This document shows positions 25,548 to 34,178 of a stretch of DNA of 64,000 nt, piece by piece. How positions within the stretch are numbered: position 1 is the first letter of the stretch; the number at the start of each line of letters is the position of its first letter. Position numbers and translations under genes: made by a program. This DNA is from CAYMZZ01 sp044463125 (GTDB taxonomy: Bacteria; Bacteroidota; Bacteroidia; Chitinophagales; Chitinophagaceae), in assembly GCA_044463125.1 (NCBI GenBank), contig JBIQMS010000013.1:1-64000 (forward strand), given 5' to 3'. The notes under the pieces are model-generated. The model was not told the DNA's origin and ran no database searches. It saw nothing but the letters and a program-made list of their open reading frames with translations.

Positions 25548-27473
25548 CTAAATTGCCGTTATGCTAACATTGGTGATATATATCCCAAGGTGTTTGCTAC
25601 TGCTGCTGGTGATATTTTCAAAATAGAAAGAAGTGAACCTGGTACCTTCCGGCAACTCATTAAATCCGGAAATAGTTTCACCGTTCTTATCCCTGGCAAT
25701 GATTTCCTTTCCATCAATAAAGGCTTTTACCTTCCTCCCCTCCTTAATGATACTGAAATGCACTTTGCTCTTTCTATTGCTGAAATCGCTGTTGTATTGT
25801 AGTATGTCGGCATGCCTTAAAGCGCTATTCATTCCAGTATAGCTAACCTTTATCCGTGTGTATCCTGTGGGGTTTTGGGTAAATTTTGTATTGCCGGCTT
25901 TGGCATCCAGGTCTATAAAAATCTGTTTCGGAGCATCTTTATAGTCGCCGTTCGGTGTAAGGATTTTGTTGTGGAGTCGCAATTGAAAAGCTCCTCCTGT
26001 ATTTTCGACAAAGTCGCTGTTGGTAGCTACGTCGAACTCCATCCGAAAATTTTCCGGCAGCGGTTTACCTTTATCGTTAGGCATCAGCCTGTAATGCCCC
26101 AGTTTCACCCAATTTCCCGCTTGTCCCTTTGGGGTGGCCACTACCGATGGTTCACCTGAGCCTGGAATATACCAGCCTATAGGCGTTTCTCCTGCACTGT
26201 TTCCCGAAAAGTCGTCAAAAAAATACAGATTGCTTGCACGATTTCCTGAAACTGTAGCATTGCTCTCCTTCCTTTTTTTATAGGAAGCAAGATGTGCTTC
26301 CTGCTGGTCGCTGTTCAAGGTGGTATACGCCTTGCCCTTCACTTTCTCCGCATTGAAAAAATAATCGTACACATAATCAAAGTTGAAATGAGTCGTCATA
26401 CTTCGGTGTATTTCCCTTTCAAAAGCGTTGTATTGAATATCAGTAGGTTTCCAGCTAATACAAATCCAAAGTGGTTGATCCTGTTTACTTCTCTGCAACA
26501 CATTCTCTTCATACGTATAAATACCATAAGTATTATTACTGAAACGCTTTGCATCTTCCGTATCAAATATATCTTTGTAAGTTTCAAAATCACTCATCCA
26601 AATACCGTTCGAATGAGTCATTTCAGCGGGAATACCTAATGCACCCTGATATTTGTCTCTCAATTTTTCAAGATTCGCTCTCCAGCGTGGCAGAATCTCA
26701 TCATCGAAATGTTTTACCCATTTTTGCTGTGCGGCGATCCCATAGGTTCTGTTTTCGGCCCTGATCTTTTCTCTGCGTTTTCCGGCTTCAGTTGCTATTG
26801 CCTGCTCACACATATCCAGCACTTCGCCCCGGGTCAACTGGCGGATGGGCAACTTATTGTTGGGTGCCAGGTAAACGGCTACCAGCGGCTGGCAACCTTC
26901 ACCGTCACAACCAAAATACTGAATGATGTATTTGCCTATTTGTGGGTGTTGCTCCAATTGGAGCTGACGCACAAACTTATTTCTATATTCGCTGCTGCCA
27001 GCAAAAGCCTTTTCGATAGCAGGTGAGCGTCGAACAAATACTGCCCTTCCAGGAACGGTAAGCATAGTTATGGGTGCCGCATCAATAATATGGTTTGTAA
27101 TAACGTAAATTGAGTTTTCGGTATGAGGTTGCTTCACTGCCTTAGTGCCTGTCCTATCCCACATGGCACGCCACATGGCTGCATTCAGTCCCGTGCCAAA
27201 TGGCTGCACCTCGTCTTTTTTGTTGGGCTCGGCAATGGCAGTAGAAAAATCCAATGCTCCAACTGGGAAATAACTTTTCTGTAACCATTGAGCAAAAAGC
27301 GCAGGATGCTTTAGTTGCGCCGGGGTAAAGGTTCTTGAGTAGCCAGATGCATTTAATTTGGGAATGGCCTTCCATTTAAAAATACTGTCCTCAAGTCGTG
27401 CATCTTTGGACCTCTGAGCATAAGTATTTGCCACCACTAGCAGCAGGCAAAGTATGATTGAAATTTTTCTCAT
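25548..27473 (-). CDS. Large secreted protein with C-terminal lectin-like beta-sandwich
   Basis: 641 residues, family not recognised. Residues 1-19 form a signal peptide (MRKISIILCLLLVVANTYAQ). The first 250 residues include FAQWLQKSYFPVGALDFS and a CDGEGCQP motif. A charged helical stretch (about 235-280) and a middle domain follow. From about residue 440, FFDDFSGNSAGETPIGWYIPG, FRMEFDV, FQLRLHN, IFIDLDAK, KVKAFIDGKEI and FYFENI fit a concanavalin-A/LamG-type sandwich used for carbohydrate or protein binding. It is the last gene of a three-gene minus-strand operon, 20 bases after the lipoprotein-like gene, all coding exported proteins and divergent from a sensor kinase. Confidence 0.8.
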   Translation of the reverse strand: MRKISIILCLLLVVANTYAQRSKDARLEDSIFKWKAIPKLNASGYSRTFTPAQLKHPALFAQWLQKSYFPVGALDFSTAIAEPNKKDEVQPFGTGLNAAMWRAMWDRTGTKAVKQPHTENSIYVITNHIIDAAPITMLTVPGRAVFVRRSPAIEKAFAGSSEYRNKFVRQLQLEQHPQIGKYIIQYFGCDGEGCQPLVAVYLAPNNKLPIRQLTRGEVLDMCEQAIATEAGKRREKIRAENRTYGIAAQQKWVKHFDDEILPRWRANLEKLRDKYQGALGIPAEMTHSNGIWMSDFETYKDIFDTEDAKRFSNNTYGIYTYEENVLQRSKQDQPLWICISWKPTDIQYNAFEREIHRSMTTHFNFDYVYDYFFNAEKVKGKAYTTLNSDQQEAHLASYKKRKESNATVSGNRASNLYFFDDFSGNSAGETPIGWYIPGSGEPSVVATPKGQAGNWVKLGHYRLMPNDKGKPLPENFRMEFDVATNSDFVENTGGAFQLRLHNKILTPNGDYKDAPKQIFIDLDAKAGNTKFTQNPTGYTRIKVSYTGMNSALRHADILQYNSDFSNRKSKVHFSIIKEGRKVKAFIDGKEIIARDKNGETISGFNELPEGTRFTSFYFENITSSSSKHLGIYITNVSITAI

Positions 27474-27493
27474 TACAAGTGGTTTTAAAGCCT

Positions 27494-28690
27494 TTACTTC
27501 TTTTTGTAGTATTGGGTGCCGCCGATAAAATAAGCCTCATTATACGTCGCGGGATCCTGGGCAGGGAAAGCCGAGAACAAACGGCGTACCACCCGGCCAT
27601 CATCGTATTGAAATGTGATGGTGAAATTTTCAATGCTGTAGTTACCTTTACCACCCTGGCAATTGCAGTCGCTGCAGCCTCCTGCTAATGAACTGAAAAC
27701 TCCCCTATCATCAAAGGTTCCGTCTTTATTGAAGTAAATTACAAACTGACATCCTGGTCTGCTCAGGTAATTTAATTGGGCATCTTTACCCCAATCGGGT
27801 GATACATGCGTGTAGGCACCCTCAATCCGTAAACCATCCACGGGTAAACATTTATGAAAGCCTGCAGCATATCCGTTTCTGTCCATCCTGGTGGACGATT
27901 TCCTGGTTACAGCTATGTCATTATACTGATTCTTAAACCTTCCTTCAGTTCCCTTTATGGTAAACCTTCCCCAAGATTCGGGGTGAATCGATTTGTCGAA
28001 ATTGTGTAGCCCATTATAGGGCACATTGGGGTAAAAATCTCCATTTGGATAAATGACATAATACTCGGTTATCCCCTTATCAAACATGGACCCATTCGAA
28101 ATATTTCTTCTTAATGCCCAGAGTTCGGATTTGCCATTTACAGGGTTTGATGCATTTGTTGATGCAGTATTGGCAGGGTGGCTATTGGTTGAAGGCGCTT
28201 GCCTAAGTGTTACTGATTCTAAAAATGCCTCCATCTCCGTTTGAAACGTATCCGTATTAGTCAGTATCAAAATATTAACCATCCTGTTATTTTTGGAACT
28301 ATTCACCAGGATCACTACACCTGCCAATCCATCTTTTTCAAACGGAGCCGAACCCATTAGTGTTTGCCAGCCTTTATCTGAGCTTTCCGGTTGCATGCTG
28401 GCGTTTCCGGATCCCAGTTTATTCATGGCCATCGTTTCCCAGCTAAGCCTGAAGTTGGACCCGGCATCTGCTGCGGCTTCTACCGACCTGCAGAGGGTTA
28501 TTACACAATAGTTACCTTTATCATCTTCTTTACTAAAAGAAAGGGCATCTGCGGTGGAAGAATTTTGCCAGCCAACCGGTGCCTTGTAGGATACGATGTC
28601 AAATACCTGTTGAACATTCTCTTTCTGCACCTGCTGCCCTTGCCCGCATGAAACGTTTACCAGCAAAAGATACAAGAATACACTTCTCAT
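27494..28690 (-). CDS. Exported (possibly lipo-) protein of unknown function
   Basis: 398 residues. The N-terminus MRSVFLYLLLVNVSCGQ is a short signal with a Cys at position 15 that could be lipidated, although the lipobox is imperfect. About residues 30-165 resemble a PsbP/DUF-like fold (VSYKAPVGWQNS, YCVITLCRS, LAGVVILVNSS, TFQTEMEAFLESVTL). A Ser/Asn/Thr linker then precedes a beta-rich domain with YVIYPNGDFYPNVPYNGL, GRFTIKG and a cysteine cluster GGCSDCNCQGGKGNY. No catalytic signature is seen. It overlaps neither neighbour but is spaced by 9 and 20 bases, so it is operonic. Confidence 0.75.
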   Translation of the reverse strand: MRSVFLYLLLVNVSCGQGQQVQKENVQQVFDIVSYKAPVGWQNSSTADALSFSKEDDKGNYCVITLCRSVEAAADAGSNFRLSWETMAMNKLGSGNASMQPESSDKGWQTLMGSAPFEKDGLAGVVILVNSSKNNRMVNILILTNTDTFQTEMEAFLESVTLRQAPSTNSHPANTASTNASNPVNGKSELWALRRNISNGSMFDKGITEYYVIYPNGDFYPNVPYNGLHNFDKSIHPESWGRFTIKGTEGRFKNQYNDIAVTRKSSTRMDRNGYAAGFHKCLPVDGLRIEGAYTHVSPDWGKDAQLNYLSRPGCQFVIYFNKDGTFDDRGVFSSLAGGCSDCNCQGGKGNYSIENFTITFQYDDGRVVRRLFSAFPAQDPATYNEAYFIGGTQYYKKK

Positions 28691-28699
28691 AATAAGCTT

Positions 28700-30868
28700 T
28701 TAAAATTCTGTGATTGTTACTCCTTGTAATATTCCTGTCCCGGAAACACTACCCTGTCCGCTCATAATACTGATGCGGCCTTCTATACCTGCTTCAATGG
28801 TTGTGTCAACCATGTCCTTCCCGGCAATACTACCGTGATTCTCCAACCCTTCATCAAAAACATTGAAGCCTCCGCCCACCTTGGCCTCTGCTGTGAGTAT
28901 AATATCCTTTACGCCTTTACGGTCAATTTCTATCACAATCGCTGCACCCACTTTGGCTTCGGCTTTCAGGGGGCCTTTCTCTGTTTTATCTCCCAGTCCC
29001 TTTTCCGCACTTATCTGTATGGTACTGCTCACATAGGTATCTCCTTCTGCCCGTTCAAAATCATCCTTTCGGGTGTATTGAAAAAATTTCAGATCCAGTT
29101 CGGAGGTCATGCGACTGCAATCACTTGAAAACTTGATGATCTTCAAATGAATTTCACTGTGGTACGCACAGTTTACATCGTCAAAATTTTTCAGTTTGGT
29201 CAGTTCCGGCTCTTCATCCTCGAAGATGTTGTTACAGGAGTATTCCATGAGGGTGATGGAAACAAACGGAAACCCGGAGCCATATGCGGGAGCCCCAAAA
29301 CCTTTTTTCAGAAATCGGAGCCATTCTATCTGGTAGTCTAATTTTGCCACCTGGAATTCATCGGGCCACATCATATACAGGGCATAATAGGCCGATTCAT
29401 TCAACATTTCCTTTTTAACGGCTAATGCGTCTGTATACAATACTTCAAGTTTTCCATTAATATTGTTCAGGTATTTATCCGTTACCGCTATGTATTTCGG
29501 ACAATAGGATTCATTACCCCTGTGGTCGCCGGTTTGCTCATCATCTTCCTTGCGCAGTTTCTCCATTTCTTCGTCATAGGCCTTCTTCAACTGCTGTGAC
29601 TCCTGTATATAAAGCTTTATCTGGTAGTTATAGGATTCCCATTTGCGCTGTAGCAAATCCATTGATGCTTTCATTTTCTTTGTCGCCCTCGATGCATAAA
29701 TCGGCACAGCCAACATTTGGCCCGGTGCTCTGGGGTTTTTCTGGGCAGCCTTTATATAGGCCGCCGTTCCGCTCATTCTTTGTTGCTTTCCCTTCGTAGC
29801 GGCATCTTCGGCGTCATTTCTCAGTTTTGTCAGGCTGATTATTTTCTCATCTATCTGTTCGTAAAAAATCCTCCATTCCACTTCAGCGGAAATACAGGCA
29901 AGTGAGGTTTTTGGGAAAAAAGGAGCGCGAATTCCTCCCAGGTTCATCGCATCTGCTTTATGCCGTGGCGGCAACAGGTAACGGGTATGCGCCATTTTCT
30001 CATCCAACTTTGCCAGTTTTTCTTCTTTTTCATCGGAATAAGAATGTTGCGTGGATTTCTTAATCGCCTCTTTGGCTACTTCTTTTTTACCCTTGCTTTC
30101 TGCAATAGCTGCTTTCGCCATATTGGCTTGTGGATGAAAAGGGAAAAGCACAAGGGCACTGTCAATATATTTTTCAGCTTTTATTAATTCGCCCAAACCC
30201 AACCATGCCTGCCCCAGGTTATTCAGGATAGTGCTGTTCCGTGGAAATTTTGAGTAAAGATTATTAAGAATGGGAATAGCAAGATGCTCTGCACCCTGCA
30301 TGGATAACATGGCTGCAAAATTGCTCAGGTTATCTGTATTGGTAGGGTCATCACCGCAAACCCGGCCCAACGCATACAAAGCCAATTGCGGTTTACCAAT
30401 CAGCCAGAAACCAGCAGCCATATTGCCTGCTTCGGCACTGTTTTTACTAGTTTGCTTGATATAGCTGTAAATGTTGTTGCCTACACTTACCAGTTCAGCA
30501 TTCAGTGCTGTGGTAAATTTGCGTTGTATTGCGGACAGGTAAGCCCCCATGCGGGCATCCGATACTGGCTTGGGGATTGCGGCAATTCTTTTGACGTCCC
30601 TTTTTGGTACTACCCGGCTCTCCTCTTCCCAGGCTTTGGCCAACTGCTTGTCCGAAACCTTGGGCACATTCTTAAAACCGGGCAGGCTGATGCCGAGGCT
30701 GTCCATCATTTTCCGGTCCTCCTCACTCATTCCCTCCATCATCTGCTGAGCTTCCTTCATCATTTGCTGCATTTCCTTTTGCGTGGGCGGCTTTTCTCCG
30801 GTCCTGGTTTGGGCCATACAGGAAAAAGCACATAAGCATCCGACTATAATGGATAACAACAACTTCAT
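28700..30868 (-). CDS. Exported TPR-containing protein
   Basis: 722 residues from the Met that begins the signal peptide MKLLLSIIVGCLCAFSCMAQ; an ATG seven codons upstream is less likely. A Met/Gln/Lys-rich coiled segment follows (KEMQQMMKEAQQMMEGM). Two to four TPR-like helices occupy about residues 150-270 (FWLIGKPQLALYALGRV, AEHLAIPILNNLYSKFP, GQAWLGLGELIKAEKYIDSALVLFP). The central part is helical and charged. The last 150 residues are beta-rich with two EAKVG motifs. Family not recognised. It is the first gene of the exported-protein operon and probably works with the two downstream products. The divergent TPR kinase 131 bases away is a plausible regulator. Confidence 0.78.
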   Translation of the reverse strand: MKLLLSIIVGCLCAFSCMAQTRTGEKPPTQKEMQQMMKEAQQMMEGMSEEDRKMMDSLGISLPGFKNVPKVSDKQLAKAWEEESRVVPKRDVKRIAAIPKPVSDARMGAYLSAIQRKFTTALNAELVSVGNNIYSYIKQTSKNSAEAGNMAAGFWLIGKPQLALYALGRVCGDDPTNTDNLSNFAAMLSMQGAEHLAIPILNNLYSKFPRNSTILNNLGQAWLGLGELIKAEKYIDSALVLFPFHPQANMAKAAIAESKGKKEVAKEAIKKSTQHSYSDEKEEKLAKLDEKMAHTRYLLPPRHKADAMNLGGIRAPFFPKTSLACISAEVEWRIFYEQIDEKIISLTKLRNDAEDAATKGKQQRMSGTAAYIKAAQKNPRAPGQMLAVPIYASRATKKMKASMDLLQRKWESYNYQIKLYIQESQQLKKAYDEEMEKLRKEDDEQTGDHRGNESYCPKYIAVTDKYLNNINGKLEVLYTDALAVKKEMLNESAYYALYMMWPDEFQVAKLDYQIEWLRFLKKGFGAPAYGSGFPFVSITLMEYSCNNIFEDEEPELTKLKNFDDVNCAYHSEIHLKIIKFSSDCSRMTSELDLKFFQYTRKDDFERAEGDTYVSSTIQISAEKGLGDKTEKGPLKAEAKVGAAIVIEIDRKGVKDIILTAEAKVGGGFNVFDEGLENHGSIAGKDMVDTTIEAGIEGRISIMSGQGSVSGTGILQGVTITEF

Positions 30869-31020
30869 TTTCAGTATTTTTAATGTCAAATTTCTATCCT
30901 AACCGTCAAGTTCTTTATTGTTGAAAATGATGATTTTCAGGTCGGCGAAATCATTAAAAAAGAGGGGGTAGCGCGTAGTAGAAAGTTTGTCATTTTGTAT
31001 ATGAAAAGGTTATTGGATTT

Positions 31021-33039
31021 ATGAGAATAAAGTTTATACTGATGTTCTTTTTCAGTTTTTGCTTTTTTGCATACACGCAATCGCAAAAGCTGAACGACTC
31101 CTTATTATGGAACAAACAGGCGGTTACACAAAGAATAGAACAGATCAGAAATACAGCAATCGACACCGCGCAGGTAAACCAGTTGATGAACCTGGGCTAT
31201 GACTTGCTGGAAGTTGACAGTTTGCTTTCCCGTCAGTTGCTCCAGGAGGCCCTTGAAAAAAGTCTGAGACTGCAAGAAGAGTACAGCATAGCCAACAGTT
31301 ACAGGTTTTTGGGTTTGTGGTATCATTATTTTAGTTATCCTGAGCAATCTTTGCATTATTATCATTTATCAAGGCAGTATGCGAAAAGCAGTAAGAACCT
31401 GTATTTGTATGGTGGCGTTTGCATTAATATAGGTAATGTAAAATATTATACAGGGCAATATGACAGTTGCATCTATTATTATACAGAAGCGCAGGATGCT
31501 TTTGATAATCCGCAGGTGCTTGCAACACCCTACCTGACCGAAAATTTGCTGGATAGAAAAAAATCGGATCTCTCCTCCAATCTTAGTGCTGTATTTAACT
31601 CACTTGGAAACCTGCCCAAAGCCGAGGAATATATAGACAAAGCTATTGCCATAAACAAAAAGTACGATAGCCCGGCGGCGGCTGATGCGCTGGCTTATTA
31701 TATGCAGCTAAAAGCCGATAATTTTCATGAGCAGGGTTTTATAGAAAAAGCGCTATATACACGGCTGGCATTCCTTCCTCAAATGGAAAAAGGTAAAGGT
31801 ACCAGAGAGACTGTGCAAAGCTGTTATCAAAACATTTCAGAAGAATTCTTTTTGTTGGGAAACATGGACTCTTCCATAATTTTTGCACAAAAAAGTTTAC
31901 AACTCGCTGAAAAAATCAACTCAGTTTCCGGTACTGCCCATGCCAATAAACATCTGGGGCTTATTGCCATACAGCAACAGCAATATAGAGAAGCCCGCCA
32001 GTATATGGAAAGAACCCAACCCTATTATGAAAACAGCCAGGATCTGTCGGAAAAAAGAGGATTTTTTGAAGCCATGTACCAGTTGAATGCCAAATTGGGG
32101 CATTACAGGGAGGCAGTACAGTATGCGGAAAAACTTAGTAATGTAAAAGATTCCCTGATGCTCGGTGAAAAGGCGAAACAGTTTTCAGAATTGGAAGCAA
32201 AGTATGAGAATCACAAGAAGCTTTCGCAAATAATCATGCAACAAGAGCAAATCAGGCAAAAGAATACGCTCAACTACATCTTTTTGGGTAGTGCCATATC
32301 CCTAATCATTATCTCCTTCTTGGGTTATCGGAATTACAGGCATAAGCAAAAACTGCAACAGGCAAAAATCGAAGAACTGGAAAATGAAAAACAGCTTACA
32401 GCTACCCAATCCATCCTCAAAGGAGAGGAGCAGGAGCGTACCCGCCTGGCGAAGGACCTGCACGATGGACTGGGCGGCATGTTAAGCGGTATTAAGTACT
32501 CGTTTCAAAATATGAAAGAAAATCTCATACTTACGCCCGACAATGCACAGGCTTTTGAACGCAGCATTGACATGCTGGACAGTTCCATCAGGGAAATGCG
32601 CCGCGTGGCTCACAATATGATGCCCGAAATGTTGCTGAAATACGGGCTGAATGTAGCCTTAAAGACATTTTGTAGTGAAATAGACCGTAGCGCTGCGGTG
32701 AAAACAACCTATCAGTCAATTGGGATGCAAAATATAACCATCGACCAAACCACGGCTGTAACGATTTACCGCATTATCCAGGAACTCGTTCACAATGCGA
32801 TCAGGCATGCAAATGCCCAAAAGATACTGGTACAGGTAAATGCGCAGCATGAGGAAAGAATGCTGTTGGTAACAGTAGAGGATAATGGAAACGGGTTTGA
32901 TACCAACCTGCTACAAGATGCGCAAGGAATAGGCTGGAGTAATATCCAAAACCGGGTTGATTTCCTAAACGGGAAAATCGACCTGAATTCAGAGCCGGAT
33001 AAAGGAACCTCCGTGTTGATAGAAATCCCTATTTCATGA
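31021..33039 (+). CDS. TPR-sensor histidine kinase (HisKA_3 type)
   Basis: 672 residues. The signal-like N-terminus MRIKFILMFFFSFCFFAY is followed by a periplasmic TPR array (about 60-390: RFLGLWYHYFSYPEQSLHYY, INIGNVKYYTGQYDSCIYYY, HLGLIAIQQQQYREARQY), one transmembrane helix (about 418-438), a coiled coil, and a NarL-class kinase core: His481 in LAKDLHDGLGGMLSGI, N box QELVHNAIRHAN, and VEDNGNGFD with GIGWSNIQNRV. The DHDG-type H box pairs with LuxR-type regulators, and one overlaps its stop by four bases. Base composition here looks more AT-rich than in the flanking housekeeping genes. Confidence 0.92.
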   Translation: MRIKFILMFFFSFCFFAYTQSQKLNDSLLWNKQAVTQRIEQIRNTAIDTAQVNQLMNLGYDLLEVDSLLSRQLLQEALEKSLRLQEEYSIANSYRFLGLWYHYFSYPEQSLHYYHLSRQYAKSSKNLYLYGGVCINIGNVKYYTGQYDSCIYYYTEAQDAFDNPQVLATPYLTENLLDRKKSDLSSNLSAVFNSLGNLPKAEEYIDKAIAINKKYDSPAAADALAYYMQLKADNFHEQGFIEKALYTRLAFLPQMEKGKGTRETVQSCYQNISEEFFLLGNMDSSIIFAQKSLQLAEKINSVSGTAHANKHLGLIAIQQQQYREARQYMERTQPYYENSQDLSEKRGFFEAMYQLNAKLGHYREAVQYAEKLSNVKDSLMLGEKAKQFSELEAKYENHKKLSQIIMQQEQIRQKNTLNYIFLGSAISLIIISFLGYRNYRHKQKLQQAKIEELENEKQLTATQSILKGEEQERTRLAKDLHDGLGGMLSGIKYSFQNMKENLILTPDNAQAFERSIDMLDSSIREMRRVAHNMMPEMLLKYGLNVALKTFCSEIDRSAAVKTTYQSIGMQNITIDQTTAVTIYRIIQELVHNAIRHANAQKILVQVNAQHEERMLLVTVEDNGNGFDTNLLQDAQGIGWSNIQNRVDFLNGKIDLNSEPDKGTSVLIEIPIS

Positions 33040-33650
33040 TTACGAAACTTTTTATAGTTGACGATCACTACCTGGTGATAGAAGGCATCCGTTCCATGTT
33101 GCAAAATGAAAAAAATATGGAATGGATGGGACATGCCATGAATGCCGCCTCCTGTATGGCCTTCCTGAAGCATCAACAGCCCGATATCATCTTCATGGAC
33201 ATCAGTCTTCCAGATAAAAGCGGTGTTGATCTCTGCAAGGAAGTAATTGAACAGTTTCCAGCCGTGAGCATTATTGGGCTAAGTACCTTTAATCAACAGC
33301 CCGTTATTCGTAATATGATGGATAATGGAGCAATGGGCTATGTACTGAAAAATGCGACCAAGCAAGAAATAATTCATGCCATTACCACCGTAAGGCTGGG
33401 GAAAAACTATTTGAGCTTTGAAGCGGGGCAAGCGCTTCTGGAAACGGCGCATGGGACTCCGGAAATCACCCGACGGGAAAAAGAAGTGTTGCTACTCATT
33501 GCTGATGGGCTTACCAATGCGGAAATAGCAGCAAAGCTTTTTATCAGTGTTCCCACAGTAAATGCACATCGAAAGAGCCTGATTGAAAAATTTGACGCCG
33601 CCAATACAGCCATGCTAATAGCAAAAGCGATAAAAAGCGGGACTATATAG
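33036..33650 (+). CDS. NarL/LuxR-family response regulator
   Basis: 204 residues. REC domain: IVDDHYLVIEGI, phosphoacceptor Asp55 in IIFMDISLPDKSG, GLSTFNQQP and the AMGYVLKNATKQEI switch-Lys region. Output helix-turn-helix: ITRREKEVLLLIADGLTNAEIAAKL and SVPTVNAHRKSLIEKF. Its ATG overlaps the kinase stop (ATGA), indicating translational coupling. The only nearby targets are the divergent exported-protein genes, which makes a dedicated system likely. The right copy of the 67-bp repeat begins 186 bases after the stop. Confidence 0.93.
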   Translation: MITKLFIVDDHYLVIEGIRSMLQNEKNMEWMGHAMNAASCMAFLKHQQPDIIFMDISLPDKSGVDLCKEVIEQFPAVSIIGLSTFNQQPVIRNMMDNGAMGYVLKNATKQEIIHAITTVRLGKNYLSFEAGQALLETAHGTPEITRREKEVLLLIADGLTNAEIAAKLFISVPTVNAHRKSLIEKFDAANTAMLIAKAIKSGTI

Positions 33651-34172
33651 ATAGTATACAAAGCCAATTGGCATTATGAGAAAGTGATAGCCTATTGCGG
33701 GATGCACTTTCATCGCGAAGCCGCCACCCTGGCCGATCTGGCTCACCAGCAGGCTGATTTTGGAGAAAAGCCCGGTTAAATACATGCGATTTGGAATGCT
33801 GACCGATCGACCATAATCCCTGATCTTCCGGTACCCATTGGAAAGCCGCAAAACAGCTTCGGAGTGGTTGCTCGAATTGTGTTGCTGCCCGTTCATAAGA
33901 GCATTATGAAGGTAAGGAAAAACTCACACTGAGGCTAAAGCGTTGAATATGAAATAGATAATTCAATTCGACTAATTATCAAGCAATTTTTTGCCGGGAG
34001 GTTCATCAATGAAAATAGCCGAATAGGTTATTTCTCTCACTTCAAAACATATGCATTTTTATTTGACTACAATGGCCAAATTGGCTTAAACGATGAAAAT
34101 ATTCGACTTTAAGCGGGTTAGATTCATCAATTTGGCTATAAATATAACTTTTTATAGCTTACAGCCAAATTG
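33651..34172. other. Intergenic region with right repeat copy and possible gene remnant
   Basis: A GC-richer patch (about 33690-33835) sits between AT-rich flanks. Together with the 67-bp repeat it forms a 93-codon minus-strand frame (33615-33896) with start MNGQQHNSSNHSE and the interior GLFSKISLLVSQIGQGGG. I do not recognise it, and it overlaps the response-regulator end, so I treat it as a probable remnant. From 33910 to 34120 nothing is visible. Confidence 0.4.
33837..33903. repeat. 67-bp direct repeat, right copy
   Basis: Perfect direct copy of 25451-25517. Together the two copies bracket exactly the five-gene exported-protein/two-component block, as expected for a duplication made by integration or recombination. 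Confidence 0.9.
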
Positions 34173-34178
34173 ATGAAT
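34122..34178. promoter_or_regulatory. Inverted repeat overlapping the start of the AAA ATPase gene
   Basis: ATTCATCAATTTGGCT (34122-34137) and AGCCAAATTGATGAAT (34163-34178) are perfect 16-bp inverted arms separated by 25 bases; inner GCTATAA/TTATAGC segments extend the dyad. The right arm contains the ATG at 34173. It could be an operator for a dimeric regulator or an RNA hairpin that hides the start codon. Confidence 0.6.
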
